From: an uncultured Christensenella sp.
Lineage (GTDB): Bacteria > Bacillota > Clostridia > Christensenellales > UBA3700
Direction of reading: 5' to 3'
DNA: 64,000 nt
Assembly (NCBI GenBank): GCA_910584635.1
Contig: CAJUBA010000008.1
Span: forward strand, 3,617-67,616
Shown here: positions 51,954 to 60,935 of the stretch, piece after piece
Layout: every line of letters begins with the position of its first letter
How positions within the stretch are numbered: the first letter of the stretch is position 1
Notes under the pieces: generated by a model
The model's input: the letters and a program-made list of their open reading frames with translations, nothing else
Told to the model about the DNA's origin: nothing
The model's database searches: none
Made by a program: the position numbers and the translations under genes

Positions 51954-53033
51954 ATGCCGACAATTTCTATAATGATCAAACCTGCTTCCGGCAGATGTAA
52001 TTTGCGGTGCAAGTATTGTTTTTATCATGATTTGACAAAAAATCGCGAGATTGCGGATTACGGTATAATGGATATCGATACTGCAAAACGCATAATCGAT
52101 TCGGCGGTTGATTTTGCCAAGGGCGATAATATTTATTTTACTTTCCAAGGCGGAGAACCTCTTTTGGCGGGTAAGGAATACTTTTTAAGGTTTTTCGAAC
52201 ATGCTAGACAAAAAAATAAAGACGGAAATATATTCAATTTCTTGCAGACAAACGGCACGCTTTTAGATAAAGAATGGATAAAAATATTTAAGGACAATTC
52301 CGTGTTTATAGGGTTATCCTCGGACGGGGACGAAGAGGGAAATAGATTTAGATTGGACGCAAGCGGAAAATCGGCGTTTGATAGTATTTCAAAAGCCGCG
52401 ACAATGCTGAAAGAAGGGGAGATTGATTTCAATATTCTTACGGTAGTAACAGGATATACGGCTGAAAATATTCAGAGAATATATCGCTATTTTACGTCGC
52501 AAGGATATAAATACTTACAGTTTATACCATGTCTTAGACCAATCGGAGACAAAAGCGAAAGCGAACTTTATATGACTGTTCCGCAGTACGAAAAGTTTCT
52601 TTCTCAACTCTTTTCACTTTACGTCAAAGACTACGCGGACGGCAACTATACCAGCGTAAGATATTTTGACAACATGGTGCGGATGTATTTAGGTCAGCGC
52701 GCCGAGCAGTGCGGAATGGAAGGGCATTGTTCGCGCCAGTTGGTTGTGGAAAGCAACGGCAACGTCTATACATGCGATTTCTACTGTACGGACGAATGGC
52801 TTTTGGGAAATATAAATACGTCGGATTTAGCATATATCGCAAGTTGCGAAAAGGCGAAGAAGTTTGTTTTCGAATCTTTGCAAATAAACCCTCAATGCGC
52901 AACGTGCGGTTATTTCAATCTATGCAGAGGCGGCGGTTGCAAACGCCAGAAAAGCGACAGAGATTATTGCGGGGCGTATAAATCGTTTTTCTCAAAAAAT
53001 ATGCGACTGTTTGAAATTTTCTCAAAGCATTAG
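51954..53033 (+). CDS. Anaerobic sulfatase-maturating-type radical SAM/SPASM enzyme
   Basis: 359 residues. The radical SAM cluster CxxxCxxC is at Cys15, Cys19 and Cys22 ('RCNLRCKYCFYHD'), with 'FTFQGGEPLLAG' as the SAM-binding GGEP motif. The SPASM region binds two auxiliary clusters ('CGMEGHCSRQLVVESNGNVYTCDFYC' region, then 'CATCGYFNLCRGGGCKR'). The layout and 'MIKPASGRCNLRC' start match anSME, which converts Ser or Cys of sulfatases to formylglycine without oxygen. No sulfatase lies in the window, so its substrate is elsewhere or differs. Confidence 0.9.
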   Translation: MPTISIMIKPASGRCNLRCKYCFYHDLTKNREIADYGIMDIDTAKRIIDSAVDFAKGDNIYFTFQGGEPLLAGKEYFLRFFEHARQKNKDGNIFNFLQTNGTLLDKEWIKIFKDNSVFIGLSSDGDEEGNRFRLDASGKSAFDSISKAATMLKEGEIDFNILTVVTGYTAENIQRIYRYFTSQGYKYLQFIPCLRPIGDKSESELYMTVPQYEKFLSQLFSLYVKDYADGNYTSVRYFDNMVRMYLGQRAEQCGMEGHCSRQLVVESNGNVYTCDFYCTDEWLLGNINTSDLAYIASCEKAKKFVFESLQINPQCATCGYFNLCRGGGCKRQKSDRDYCGAYKSFFSKNMRLFEIFSKH

Positions 53034-53102
53034 TTTCTGAATAAGACTTATTTGTCGGACAGACTTTTTTCATGTATCGAATACAAAGAAGAGGATTAAG
53101 AA

Positions 53103-53702
53103 ATGACGGAATCTAACGAAGAAAAATCCAAAGGCTTTCCTGCGCGCGAAGAGGCGGAAAAACTTTTTGAAGAAGCCGAACGGCTAAATGTCGGAGCGTG
53201 GGGAAATCACTCGCGAAACGTTGCTATTTGCGCGGAAAAGATTGCTTCGGCTTGTAATATGGACGGCGAAAAGGCGTACGTTTTAGGACTGCTGCACGAC
53301 ATCGGCAGACGGTTCGGCGTACGTCATTTGGGACACGTTTACGACGGATGGAAGTATATGCTGGAATCAGGTTATCCCCAAGTCGCGAAAATATGTCTTA
53401 CCCATTCTTTCAGCGAGCAAGATATAAACGTTTATATAGGCAAATTCGATATTTTAGAAGAAGAACAGAAACAACTTGAAAGAGAATTAAACTCCGTCGA
53501 ATACGACGATTACGACAGACTTATACAACTTTGCGACGCTTTGGGTAGCGCCGAGGGAGTAGTCAATATCGAAGAGAGAATGGAAGACGTGAAAAAGCGT
53601 TACGGTTCTTACCCGCAAACAAAATGGGATAAAAATATAGAATTGAAAAAGTACTTTGACAAACTCGCGGGCAGAGATATTTACGGTATAGTCAAAGTTT
53701 AG
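53103..53702 (+). CDS. HD domain phosphohydrolase
   Basis: 199 residues. His ligand in 'NHSRNVAICAEKIA' (about 36), the HD pair in 'VLGLLHDIGRRFG' (about 66-67), 'ICLTHSFSEQD' and the final Asp in 'LIQLCDALG' form the HD metal site. Small predicted nucleotide or phosphate-ester hydrolase; substrate unknown. An N-terminal charged 20-residue extension precedes the domain. Followed by its own hairpin. Confidence 0.88.
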   Translation: MTESNEEKSKGFPAREEAEKLFEEAERLNVGAWGNHSRNVAICAEKIASACNMDGEKAYVLGLLHDIGRRFGVRHLGHVYDGWKYMLESGYPQVAKICLTHSFSEQDINVYIGKFDILEEEQKQLERELNSVEYDDYDRLIQLCDALGSAEGVVNIEERMEDVKKRYGSYPQTKWDKNIELKKYFDKLAGRDIYGIVKV

Positions 53703-53727
53703 CGATAAAATAATTTATAGATATAAC

Positions 53728-53761
53728 AAAGCGTCGGCGTATTTATGCGCGGGCGCTTTTA
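53728..53761 (+). terminator. Probable terminator of the HD gene
   Basis: 14-position stem (53728-53741 with 53746-53759, one mismatch) with a short T run of four. Confidence 0.6.
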
Positions 53762-53859
53762 GTCTATTAAACAGTATTATTGATTGACCTCTTTGGCAAA
53801 AATAACATTGAGCGTTTTCAAGCGACGAAAAATTTATTCAAATAAGTAGCAAAAAAGCC

Positions 53860-53888
53860 TTGACAAGCATACCCTATGGGGGTATAAT
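53860..53888 (+). promoter_or_regulatory. Promoter of csoR-ATPase with operator in spacer
   Basis: TTGACA (53860-53865), 17-bp spacer, TATAAT (53883-53888). The spacer is almost wholly filled by operator copy 1. Confidence 0.9.
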
Positions 53889-53919
53889 AAAGAAAATAAT
53901 ATATACCCTATGGGGGTAT
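53869..53919. promoter_or_regulatory. Twin CsoR operators
   Basis: Two identical 17-bp sites ATACCCTATGGGGGTAT at 53869-53885 and 53903-53919, 34 bp apart. Each has ATACCC/GGGTAT arms around a G/C tract, the known style of CsoR-family sites. One lies between -35 and -10, the other just before the ribosome binding site. Confidence 0.85.
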
Positions 53920-53932
53920 ATGGGAGGCAAAA

Positions 53933-54217
53933 ATGGATTGTAAACACGACGGATGCGATTTGACTAAAAAACTTACGGCGAAACTGTCGAGAATAGAAGG
54001 TCAGGTCAGAGGCGTAAACAAAATGGTTCAGGAAGAGAGAACGTGCGAGGATATACTCGTACAGTTGTCCGCGATAACGAAAGCGTTGGAAGGCGTGGCG
54101 AAAGATTTGTTGGGACACCATATAAATCACTGCGTTGTGGACAGCATAGAAAACGGAAACGTAAAAGAGATGTTGGAAAAACTGCAAGTAGCGGTCGAAT
54201 ACTATTCTAAAATCTAA
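53933..54217 (+). CDS. CsoR/RcnR family metal-sensing repressor
   Basis: 94 residues, all-helical DUF156 fold. 'LSRIEGQVRGVNKMV' (DNA-binding Arg residues) and the metal triad Cys38-His63-Cys67 in 'RTCEDILVQL' and 'GHHINHCV' keep the exact spacing of Cu(I)-sensing CsoR (25 and 4 residues). Extra ligands at the N-terminus (Cys3, His5, Cys8) are reminiscent of RcnR-type sensors. It represses its own operon; metal binding should release DNA. The target gene is a Zn/Cd-type ATPase, so the sensed metal is uncertain. Confidence 0.93.
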   Translation: MDCKHDGCDLTKKLTAKLSRIEGQVRGVNKMVQEERTCEDILVQLSAITKALEGVAKDLLGHHINHCVVDSIENGNVKEMLEKLQVAVEYYSKI

Positions 54218-54225
54218 GAGGTAAT

Positions 54226-56493
54226 ATGAAAGAGAATAAAGAAAAGGAAATTAAAGAGGAAAGCGCGAGATACCGCAATAATCACGTCCATGACGGCGAA
54301 TTGGAAAAGCATGCGCATTGCCATGAAGAAAGCGGGTGCGCTCATGATGAGCGTTGCAACTTTAATCATGAACATGAACACTGTCATGACGGGCATTGCG
54401 AACATAATAATGAACAAGCGCATAGTCATGACGAATGTTGCGCTCATAATCACTCTCACGGCGAAGAGGGGCATTGCGACGAAAAACACGAACATTGCCA
54501 CGACGAAAGTTGCGAGCATGAACACGCTCACGGCGAACACTGTAATTGCAACCATGACCACGGACATGCGCACGGACACGGTTGCGCGTGTTGCGACGAT
54601 TCACCAATCAAAATAGATAAGAAGCAAAAAGTATGGCAAGTAAATAAGGCTGAAGTGATTTGCATTATCGTTTCGGCGGTATTCTTAATAGCGGGACTTA
54701 TAATCGATAAAGTAGTCGGGGAAAGTCTGTTCGGACTCTATCTCGCTTTTTATATCGTCGCATATCTGGCGGTAGGCTGGAAAAGCCTACTCGAAGGCAT
54801 AGAAGGTCTTAAAGAAAAAGATATATTCAATGAGAATACGCTTATGAACGTCGCCTCTATCGGAGCGTTTTGTATAGGCGAATTCGAAGAAGGTGTAATG
54901 GTAATGCTGCTTTATACTATCGGCGAAATGATTCAGGGCATTTCCGTACGCAAATCCAAAAAAAGCATAGGCGAATTATTGGATATAAAAGTGGATAAAT
55001 CCAACCTTGTTAAGGAGGACGGGTCTTGCATATCGGTAGACACTTCGACTTTGAAGATAGGCGACAGAGCGCTTGTAAAAGTCGGCGAAAGAATTCCCGT
55101 TGACGGAATAATCGTCGAGGGCGCGTCGTCGTTTGACTATTCCAAACTTACGGGCGAAAGCATACCCGTAAACAAGGAAGTAGGAGAGGAAGTGTTGGGC
55201 GGTACGATAAATCTCGACAGCGCGATAATAATCCGTGTTGAAAAAGAAGAAAAGGATACCACGGCAAGCAAGATTCTCAAACTTGTCGAAGAGTCGCAGC
55301 AAAACAAACCCAAAGCGGAGAAATTCGTCAGAAAGTTTGCCAAAATATACACTCCGATAGTGTTTGTTCTCGCGCTTGCTATTTCGGTGTTCTTACCGAT
55401 GATAAGTCAGGTTTCTTATTCCGACGCTATCCGTAAAGGCTTGGTATTCTTGGTAATTTCCTGTCCTTGCGCTTTGGTAATTTCCACTCCTTTGACATAT
55501 TTCGGAGGCATAGGAAGCGCGTCGCGCAAAGGCGTCTTGGTAAAAGGCGGAAACTATTTGGAAATACTTAATTCCATAGACGAGGTATGTTTTGACAAGA
55601 CAGGCACGCTGACTGAAGGGGTATTGCAAGTAAAGGAAGTCGGCGCGAAAGACAAAGAAACGCTTGTCAAGATTGCGGGAGCGTGCGAAAGCGCGTCAAA
55701 CCATCCGATAGCCAAATGCGTCGCGCAATATTGCAACAGCGCGGAAATAGCCAAAGACGTAAGAGAAATCGCGGGCAAAGGAATAATATGCCAAGTCGAC
55801 GGCAGACAGGCTTTGTGCGGAAACGCAAAGTTGCTTGAAGATAACGACATAGAATTCGAGGCTGTCGACAGAGCGTACAGCGTAGTATACGTCGCGTATG
55901 ACGGCAAATATCTCGGATTTTTCGGTATTGCGGACAAAATAAGAGAAACGTCCAAAAGCGTAATAGACGGACTTAAATCAAGAGGTATCGCAACGTTTAT
56001 GCTTACGGGCGACAACGAAGCGGTAGCAAAGCAAGTGGCGGAGGAATTGGGACTCGACGGATACAAAGCGTCGCTTATGCCGCAGGATAAAAGCGAGTAT
56101 ATCAAGTCGCGTTCCGAAAGCGGAAAGAGAGTTATGTTCGTAGGCGACGGACTCAACGACGCGCCCGCTATCAAAAACGCAACAGTCGGCGTATGCGTGA
56201 GCGGAATGGGCAACGACGCGAGCGTCGAAGCAAGCGATATGGTGCTTATCGGCGGTAATATAGACAGACTCGACGACGCGTTTGCGGTAGCGAAAAAGAC
56301 GCGAATGATTATCGCGCAAAACATATTCTTGGCTTTGGGCGTCAAGTTTGCGATAATGGTCGTTTGTATGTTTGTCAATCCGCTTATGTGGCTTGCGGTA
56401 ATAGCCGACGTAGGCGTGTCGCTTTTGGCAGTGGTGAATTCCATGCGCTTGCTGTCAAAACGCAAAGAAAGAAAAAAATCAATCGCTAAATAA
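54226..56493 (+). CDS. P1B-type heavy-metal ATPase (Zn/Cd/Pb type) with His/Cys-rich N-terminus
   Basis: 755 residues. About 110 N-terminal residues (15-125) are a dense His, Cys, Glu, Asp tail ('HEHEHCHDGHCEH', 'HGHAHGHGCACC') in place of a folded HMA domain. Core motifs follow: 'LTGESIPVNK' (about 308), the metal-translocating Cys-Pro-Cys in 'ISCPCALVISTPL' (about 413), 'FDKTGTLTEG' with the phosphorylated Asp (about 455), 'SNHPIAK', 'GDGLNDAPAI' (about 640) and 'IADVGVSLLAVVNSMR' (about 725). The last motif is typical of ZntA/CadA-type Zn, Cd, Pb exporters. Co-transcribed with csoR (8-bp gap). Confidence 0.94.
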   Translation: MKENKEKEIKEESARYRNNHVHDGELEKHAHCHEESGCAHDERCNFNHEHEHCHDGHCEHNNEQAHSHDECCAHNHSHGEEGHCDEKHEHCHDESCEHEHAHGEHCNCNHDHGHAHGHGCACCDDSPIKIDKKQKVWQVNKAEVICIIVSAVFLIAGLIIDKVVGESLFGLYLAFYIVAYLAVGWKSLLEGIEGLKEKDIFNENTLMNVASIGAFCIGEFEEGVMVMLLYTIGEMIQGISVRKSKKSIGELLDIKVDKSNLVKEDGSCISVDTSTLKIGDRALVKVGERIPVDGIIVEGASSFDYSKLTGESIPVNKEVGEEVLGGTINLDSAIIIRVEKEEKDTTASKILKLVEESQQNKPKAEKFVRKFAKIYTPIVFVLALAISVFLPMISQVSYSDAIRKGLVFLVISCPCALVISTPLTYFGGIGSASRKGVLVKGGNYLEILNSIDEVCFDKTGTLTEGVLQVKEVGAKDKETLVKIAGACESASNHPIAKCVAQYCNSAEIAKDVREIAGKGIICQVDGRQALCGNAKLLEDNDIEFEAVDRAYSVVYVAYDGKYLGFFGIADKIRETSKSVIDGLKSRGIATFMLTGDNEAVAKQVAEELGLDGYKASLMPQDKSEYIKSRSESGKRVMFVGDGLNDAPAIKNATVGVCVSGMGNDASVEASDMVLIGGNIDRLDDAFAVAKKTRMIIAQNIFLALGVKFAIMVVCMFVNPLMWLAVIADVGVSLLAVVNSMRLLSKRKERKKSIAK

Positions 56494-56512
56494 GGTTGCG
56501 ATTATCATTGAA

Positions 56513-56545
56513 AAGAGCGGGTAAAATCCCGCTCTTATATATTTA
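56513..56545 (+). terminator. Probable terminator of csoR-ATPase
   Basis: 9-bp GC-rich stem 56513-56521 with 56528-56536, loop of 6, followed by a weak A/T tract. Confidence 0.65.
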
Positions 56546-56625
56546 TTTATATTATTTTGAAATTAGTTAAGGAAAAACGCGATTTACGACGTATAATAAT
56601 TATGTAAACAAAAGAGAGGTATAAG

Positions 56626-58365
56626 ATGGCAGAGGTATTTTCCGAGTGGTTGGAAAAATTAAAATCCAAGGCAGACATCGCGGAAGTTGTTTCTCACTAC
56701 GTTTCTTTGCAGGAACGCGGAAGCAGAAAATGGGCGTGCTGTCCTTTCCATCATGAAAAAACGCCGTCCTTTTGTCTTTACGAGCAGTCCCAGTCTTATC
56801 ACTGTTTCGGTTGCGGAGCGGGGGGCGACGCAATATCGTTCGTGCAGGAGATAGAACATACTGATTTTATGGGCGCGATAAAGATTCTTGCGGACAAGTA
56901 CCGTATGCCCGTTCCGGATTTTTCAAAGAACGACGGAAATTCAAATCTGAAAAAGCACAAGGACAAGTTGTTTGAGATGATGAGAGATACCGCGGGATAT
57001 TTTCATCAAAATCTTATATCCGAAGTCGGAAAGCCTGCGAGAGATTATCTTTCAAAGCGCGGAATCAGCATGCAAACGGCTACGATTTTCGGATTAGGTT
57101 ACTCTATCGGCAGGAATCAACTCGTAGCGTATCTCAGCGCAAAAGGATATTCCAAAGAGAATATGCAGGAAGCGGGACTTGTAGATACCTCGCAATCGGG
57201 CAACGCCGTTGATACTATGGCGGGCAGGTTGATAGTCCCGATTATCAACAACCTGAAACAAGTCGTCGCATTTGGCGGAAGAGTGCTTGACGATTCTCTT
57301 CCCAAATACAAAAATACTCGCGAAACGGTATTGTTCAATAAATCCAAAGAGATATTCGGACAGCATTCGGTCAAGAAACTCAAACTTGAAACGGCGGTAA
57401 AGGAACTTATTGTCGTCGAAGGTTATATGGACGTCATATCTTTGTTTCAGAGCGGAGTAAAAAACGCTATCGCGTCAATGGGCACTTCGCTTACGCAGGA
57501 GCAGGCGAAACTCATCAAAAGATACGTCGACAAAGTAATTATATGTTACGACGGCGACGGCGCGGGACAGAAAGCGACGATGAGAGGATTGGATATACTT
57601 TACAACCAAGGTTTGGAAGTAAGAGTAGTAAGTCTTCCCGAAAAACTCGACCCCGACGAATACGTAAGAAAGTACGGTAAGGAAAGTTATCTCAAACTTC
57701 TTGTCGAAGCGAAACCGCTTTTCGAGCATAAACTCAATATTTTGGCGAGCGGTTACGACCTTTCTTCTCCGCAGGAAAAAGGCAAATACGCGGTCGAGGC
57801 AATGAAGATAGTCAAGTCGCTCGAAGATCCCGCAATGATAGAAGCGTATATAGAATACGTCGCGAAAAAGACGGGGCTAAGCAAAGACACGTTAAGACGG
57901 CAGTTGGACATGAGCGAAGCGGCGGTTGCGTTCGTTCCCCGAGAGCAAGTCAAGTTGAGCGCGTCCGCATTTGACAGAGCGGTAAGATACGTATTGTACG
58001 GACTTTTCGGGGGAGTAGAAAACGCGGTATGCGACACCGACCTTTCTCAGTATATTGTAGACGCCAAACAAAAAGCGCTGTACGATCTTTATAGGGCGAA
58101 AAAGGATAGCGGAAACAATACCGTAGAAGAATTGCTTACGCAGGAAGAGAGCAACGCGGAAGTAAGGGCGGTACTCGACGAAGGCAGTAAAATCGGCGAC
58201 GATATAGCCAAAGTATATTTTTGCGATTGCGTAAAGAAAATCGTCAAAGAGGGCGATAAGAAAAGAAAGAAAGCGCTTACACGCGCTATCGACAGCGAGC
58301 AGGACGAAGAAACTAAATTTATAATGATGAGTCAACTCGCTCAAAACAATATGAAAAAACACTAA
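56626..58365 (+). CDS. dnaG: DNA primase
   Basis: 579 residues. N-terminal CHC2 zinc ribbon ('CCPFHHEKTPSF' and 'YHCFGCGAGGD', about 38-66), RNA-polymerase domain with TOPRIM motifs ('LIVVEGYMDVI', about 264, and 'IICYDGDGAG', about 305), and a C-terminal helical helicase-binding part. It makes RNA primers at the fork. AGAGAGG ribosome binding site. First gene of the dnaG-rpoD-trmK-nif3 operon. Confidence 0.96.
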   Translation: MAEVFSEWLEKLKSKADIAEVVSHYVSLQERGSRKWACCPFHHEKTPSFCLYEQSQSYHCFGCGAGGDAISFVQEIEHTDFMGAIKILADKYRMPVPDFSKNDGNSNLKKHKDKLFEMMRDTAGYFHQNLISEVGKPARDYLSKRGISMQTATIFGLGYSIGRNQLVAYLSAKGYSKENMQEAGLVDTSQSGNAVDTMAGRLIVPIINNLKQVVAFGGRVLDDSLPKYKNTRETVLFNKSKEIFGQHSVKKLKLETAVKELIVVEGYMDVISLFQSGVKNAIASMGTSLTQEQAKLIKRYVDKVIICYDGDGAGQKATMRGLDILYNQGLEVRVVSLPEKLDPDEYVRKYGKESYLKLLVEAKPLFEHKLNILASGYDLSSPQEKGKYAVEAMKIVKSLEDPAMIEAYIEYVAKKTGLSKDTLRRQLDMSEAAVAFVPREQVKLSASAFDRAVRYVLYGLFGGVENAVCDTDLSQYIVDAKQKALYDLYRAKKDSGNNTVEELLTQEESNAEVRAVLDEGSKIGDDIAKVYFCDCVKKIVKEGDKKRKKALTRAIDSEQDEETKFIMMSQLAQNNMKKH

Positions 58366-58391
58366 CGACAAATGAATAATTCGGAGGTTGT

Positions 58392-59480
58392 ATGAACGAA
58401 GAAAAGATAGAACAGAACGAGAAAATTATTCAACGCGAAGAGAAGATCAGAAGCGAAGCGTTAAAGATTGCGACAAATTATAAGGATAAAGTCATGACAA
58501 TGACCGAATTCGAAAAATTGACGGACAAACTCTCGCTTCTTCCCGACGAAACGAGCGTTGTATTCGAGATTTTCAAAAACTCCGGCGTGGAGATACAGGA
58601 AGACAGCGAGGACATCAAAGAAATCGCTTTCGACGGCATAGACGCTACTACCGACGATTCGGTAAAGATGTATCTTAAAGATATAGGACAGGTTCCCCTT
58701 TTGCAATCGGACGAGGAAAAGGAACTTGCTCAGAGAATGAGCGAGGGCGACGTCGCAGCGAAAAACAGATTGAGCGAAGCCAATCTAAGACTTGTCGTAT
58801 CGATAGCGAAAAGATACGTCGGCAGAGGAATGCAATTCCTTGACCTTATACAGGAAGGCAATCTCGGACTTATGAAAGCGGTGGAAAAATTCGATTATAC
58901 CAAAGGCTTTAAGTTTTCCACTTACGCGACGTGGTGGATTAAGCAGTCCATTACCCGCGCGATAGCCGACCAGGCGAGAACGATAAGAATTCCCGTACAC
59001 ATGGTTGAAACAATCAACAAGACCGGCAGAGTGTCAAGACAACTTTTGCAGACGTTAGGCAGAGAACCCACAACAGCAGAAATCGCCGAGAAGATGGGCA
59101 TAACCGAAGAAAAGGTTATCGAGATTCAAAAGATTGCTCAAGATCCCGTATCGTTGGAAAAACCTATCGGCGAGGAAGAAGACAGCCATCTCGGAGATTT
59201 CATAGAAGACAATACTTCGGCATCCCCCGCGGAAAAAGCGGAAACGAGAATGCTGAAAGAGCATTTGCTTGAAGTACTCAGCACTCTTACGCCGAGAGAA
59301 AACGAAGTTATCAGAAAGAGATACGGTCTTGACGATTCCCGTCCAAAAACGCTTGAAGAAGTGGGCAGGGAGTTCAACGTAACGAGAGAGCGTATCAGAC
59401 AGATAGAGGCGAAAGCGTTGAGAAAACTGCGTCATCCCAACCGCACCAAAAAACTCAAAGACTATATCGGCAAGCCATGA
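58392..59480 (+). CDS. rpoD: Primary sigma factor RpoD/SigA
   Basis: 362 residues, the short SigA form with an abbreviated region 1.1. Region 2 runs from 'NLRLVVSIAKRYVGRGMQFLDLIQEGNLGLMKAVEKFD' to 'STYATWWIKQSITRAIADQ' (-10 recognition). Region 3 has 'RIPVHMVETINK', and region 4 'PRENEVIRKRYGLDD' with 'VGREFNVTRERIRQIEAKALRKLRHP' (-35 recognition). It directs RNA polymerase to the TTGACA/TATAAT promoters seen in this window. GGAGG ribosome binding site; ATGA overlap with trmK. Confidence 0.97.
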   Translation: MNEEKIEQNEKIIQREEKIRSEALKIATNYKDKVMTMTEFEKLTDKLSLLPDETSVVFEIFKNSGVEIQEDSEDIKEIAFDGIDATTDDSVKMYLKDIGQVPLLQSDEEKELAQRMSEGDVAAKNRLSEANLRLVVSIAKRYVGRGMQFLDLIQEGNLGLMKAVEKFDYTKGFKFSTYATWWIKQSITRAIADQARTIRIPVHMVETINKTGRVSRQLLQTLGREPTTAEIAEKMGITEEKVIEIQKIAQDPVSLEKPIGEEEDSHLGDFIEDNTSASPAEKAETRMLKEHLLEVLSTLTPRENEVIRKRYGLDDSRPKTLEEVGREFNVTRERIRQIEAKALRKLRHPNRTKKLKDYIGKP

Positions 59481-60160
59481 TTAAGGCGCCTAAACTCGAC
59501 GGCAGATTGCGAGCCGTAGTCGATAATATCGAAGGCGAAGTTGTTGCGGATATAGGATGCGATCACGGCAAAGTCGCAGTTTGCGCGTTGGCGGAGAAAA
59601 GAGTGGTTAAGGCTATCGCTTGCGATATATCGTCCAAATCTTTGGACAAAGCGATCGCGCTTGCCAAATCGTACGCAATCGAGGGTATAGAATTTCGATG
59701 CGGCGACGGACTCAAACCTATCGCCGACGGCGAAGCGGATTGCATAGTGATAGCGGGTATGGGCGGTAAGGAAATAATGTCCATACTATCAGCAATGCCC
59801 AAAGGAATAAAAAGACTGATTCTCGTCGCTCACAAAAACACCGTTGAGTTGCGCGAATTTCTATCCGCAAAATCGCTGTACATAGAAAAAGATTTTATTG
59901 TCGGACAAGGCGGTAAATTTTACAGCGTTATTACGGCCCAGCCGAGCGAGGGTAGGGATTGCGTTTTGAGCGAAGAGAGTTTGTATCTCGGAAAGAATTC
60001 TTCCGATAATCCCGATTTTATTTCCTATTTGGAAGAGTTGAAACAAAAACTGGAGAGATTGGAAGATTACGCGGACAGAAGCAAAGAAGGAAAAATCTTG
60101 CGCCGTATATTCGAGATTTTGGACGCAAAGAAAAAGCAAGGTGAGTTATGCCCAAAGTAA
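59477..60160 (+). CDS. trmK: tRNA (adenine(22)-N1)-methyltransferase
   Basis: 227 residues. SAM-binding motif I 'EVVADIGCDHGKVAV', 'IACDISSKSLDKAI', and motif IV 'DCIVIAGMGGKEIMSIL' are the TrmK pattern; a coiled C-terminal part follows ('LEELKQKLERLEDY'). It methylates A22 in tRNA D loops. Standard location between rpoD and nif3 in Bacillota. Overlaps the next gene by 13 bp. Confidence 0.93.
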   Translation: MIKAPKLDGRLRAVVDNIEGEVVADIGCDHGKVAVCALAEKRVVKAIACDISSKSLDKAIALAKSYAIEGIEFRCGDGLKPIADGEADCIVIAGMGGKEIMSILSAMPKGIKRLILVAHKNTVELREFLSAKSLYIEKDFIVGQGGKFYSVITAQPSEGRDCVLSEESLYLGKNSSDNPDFISYLEELKQKLERLEDYADRSKEGKILRRIFEILDAKKKQGELCPK

Positions 60161-60903
60161 AAGACGTAATATCCGTTATAGAGAAACGCGCGCCGTTGTC
60201 GCTGTCTTACGATTTCGACAGCGCAGGACTTAATTACGGAGATTTAGAGAGCGAAGTCAAAGGGATTTTGATTGCGCAAAACGTTACCTATTACACTCTC
60301 GAAGAATGCAGGAGCAAAGGTTGCAATCTTTTGATTACGCATCACCCGTCTTTATTCGGGGAGGAAATAGACGCTTACGGGCAAAGTCTTATAGACGTTG
60401 CGAAAAAATATAGTATCAATCTTTACAGTTGCCATACCAATCTCGATTGTTGCGACGGAGGACTAAACGATTATTTGGCGAATCTTTTGGGCATGAAAGA
60501 CGTAAGACCCGTCGACGGTTGCGCAAGAGAAGGGATTATAGAGCCGACGGAACTTATTTCGTTGGCAAAAAAAGTCGCCCGTATTTTGGACGATCCCAAC
60601 GTAAAATATGTAGGAAACGCGGATAAAAAGATTAGCAAAGTAATAGTTTGTTCGGGCGCAGGCGCGAGAGACGAAGCATTGATAGAATACGCGAAAGCCA
60701 ATTCGGTAGATTGCGTGATTGGCGGAGAGAGCAAAATTTCAATCGCTCTGCGCGTAATAGACTATTCGCTTGCGCTTATAGACGTTGGACATTTCGAAAG
60801 CGAGATATTCTGCGAAAAGATTTTGAGCGAATGGCTTGAAGAATTTTCTTCTATTATAGTTATTTCGCAAACGGACGTAAGTCCATATCACAATATAAAG
60901 TAA
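60148..60903 (+). CDS. Nif3-like dinuclear metal centre protein (YqfO family)
   Basis: 251 residues. Metal ligands appear in 'NLLITHHPSLF' (His-His), 'LYSCHTNLD' (His...Asp) and the C-terminal 'DVGHFESE' (His, Glu). The short form lacks the inserted PII-like domain of B. subtilis YqfO. The family is annotated as GTP cyclohydrolase I type 2-like, but its function is not settled. Start overlaps trmK; AAGGTGAG ribosome binding site. Confidence 0.92.
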   Translation: MPKVKDVISVIEKRAPLSLSYDFDSAGLNYGDLESEVKGILIAQNVTYYTLEECRSKGCNLLITHHPSLFGEEIDAYGQSLIDVAKKYSINLYSCHTNLDCCDGGLNDYLANLLGMKDVRPVDGCAREGIIEPTELISLAKKVARILDDPNVKYVGNADKKISKVIVCSGAGARDEALIEYAKANSVDCVIGGESKISIALRVIDYSLALIDVGHFESEIFCEKILSEWLEEFSSIIVISQTDVSPYHNIK

Positions 60904-60935
60904 CAAAAGCCACGCAAGTGGAAAAGGAGTTAAAA

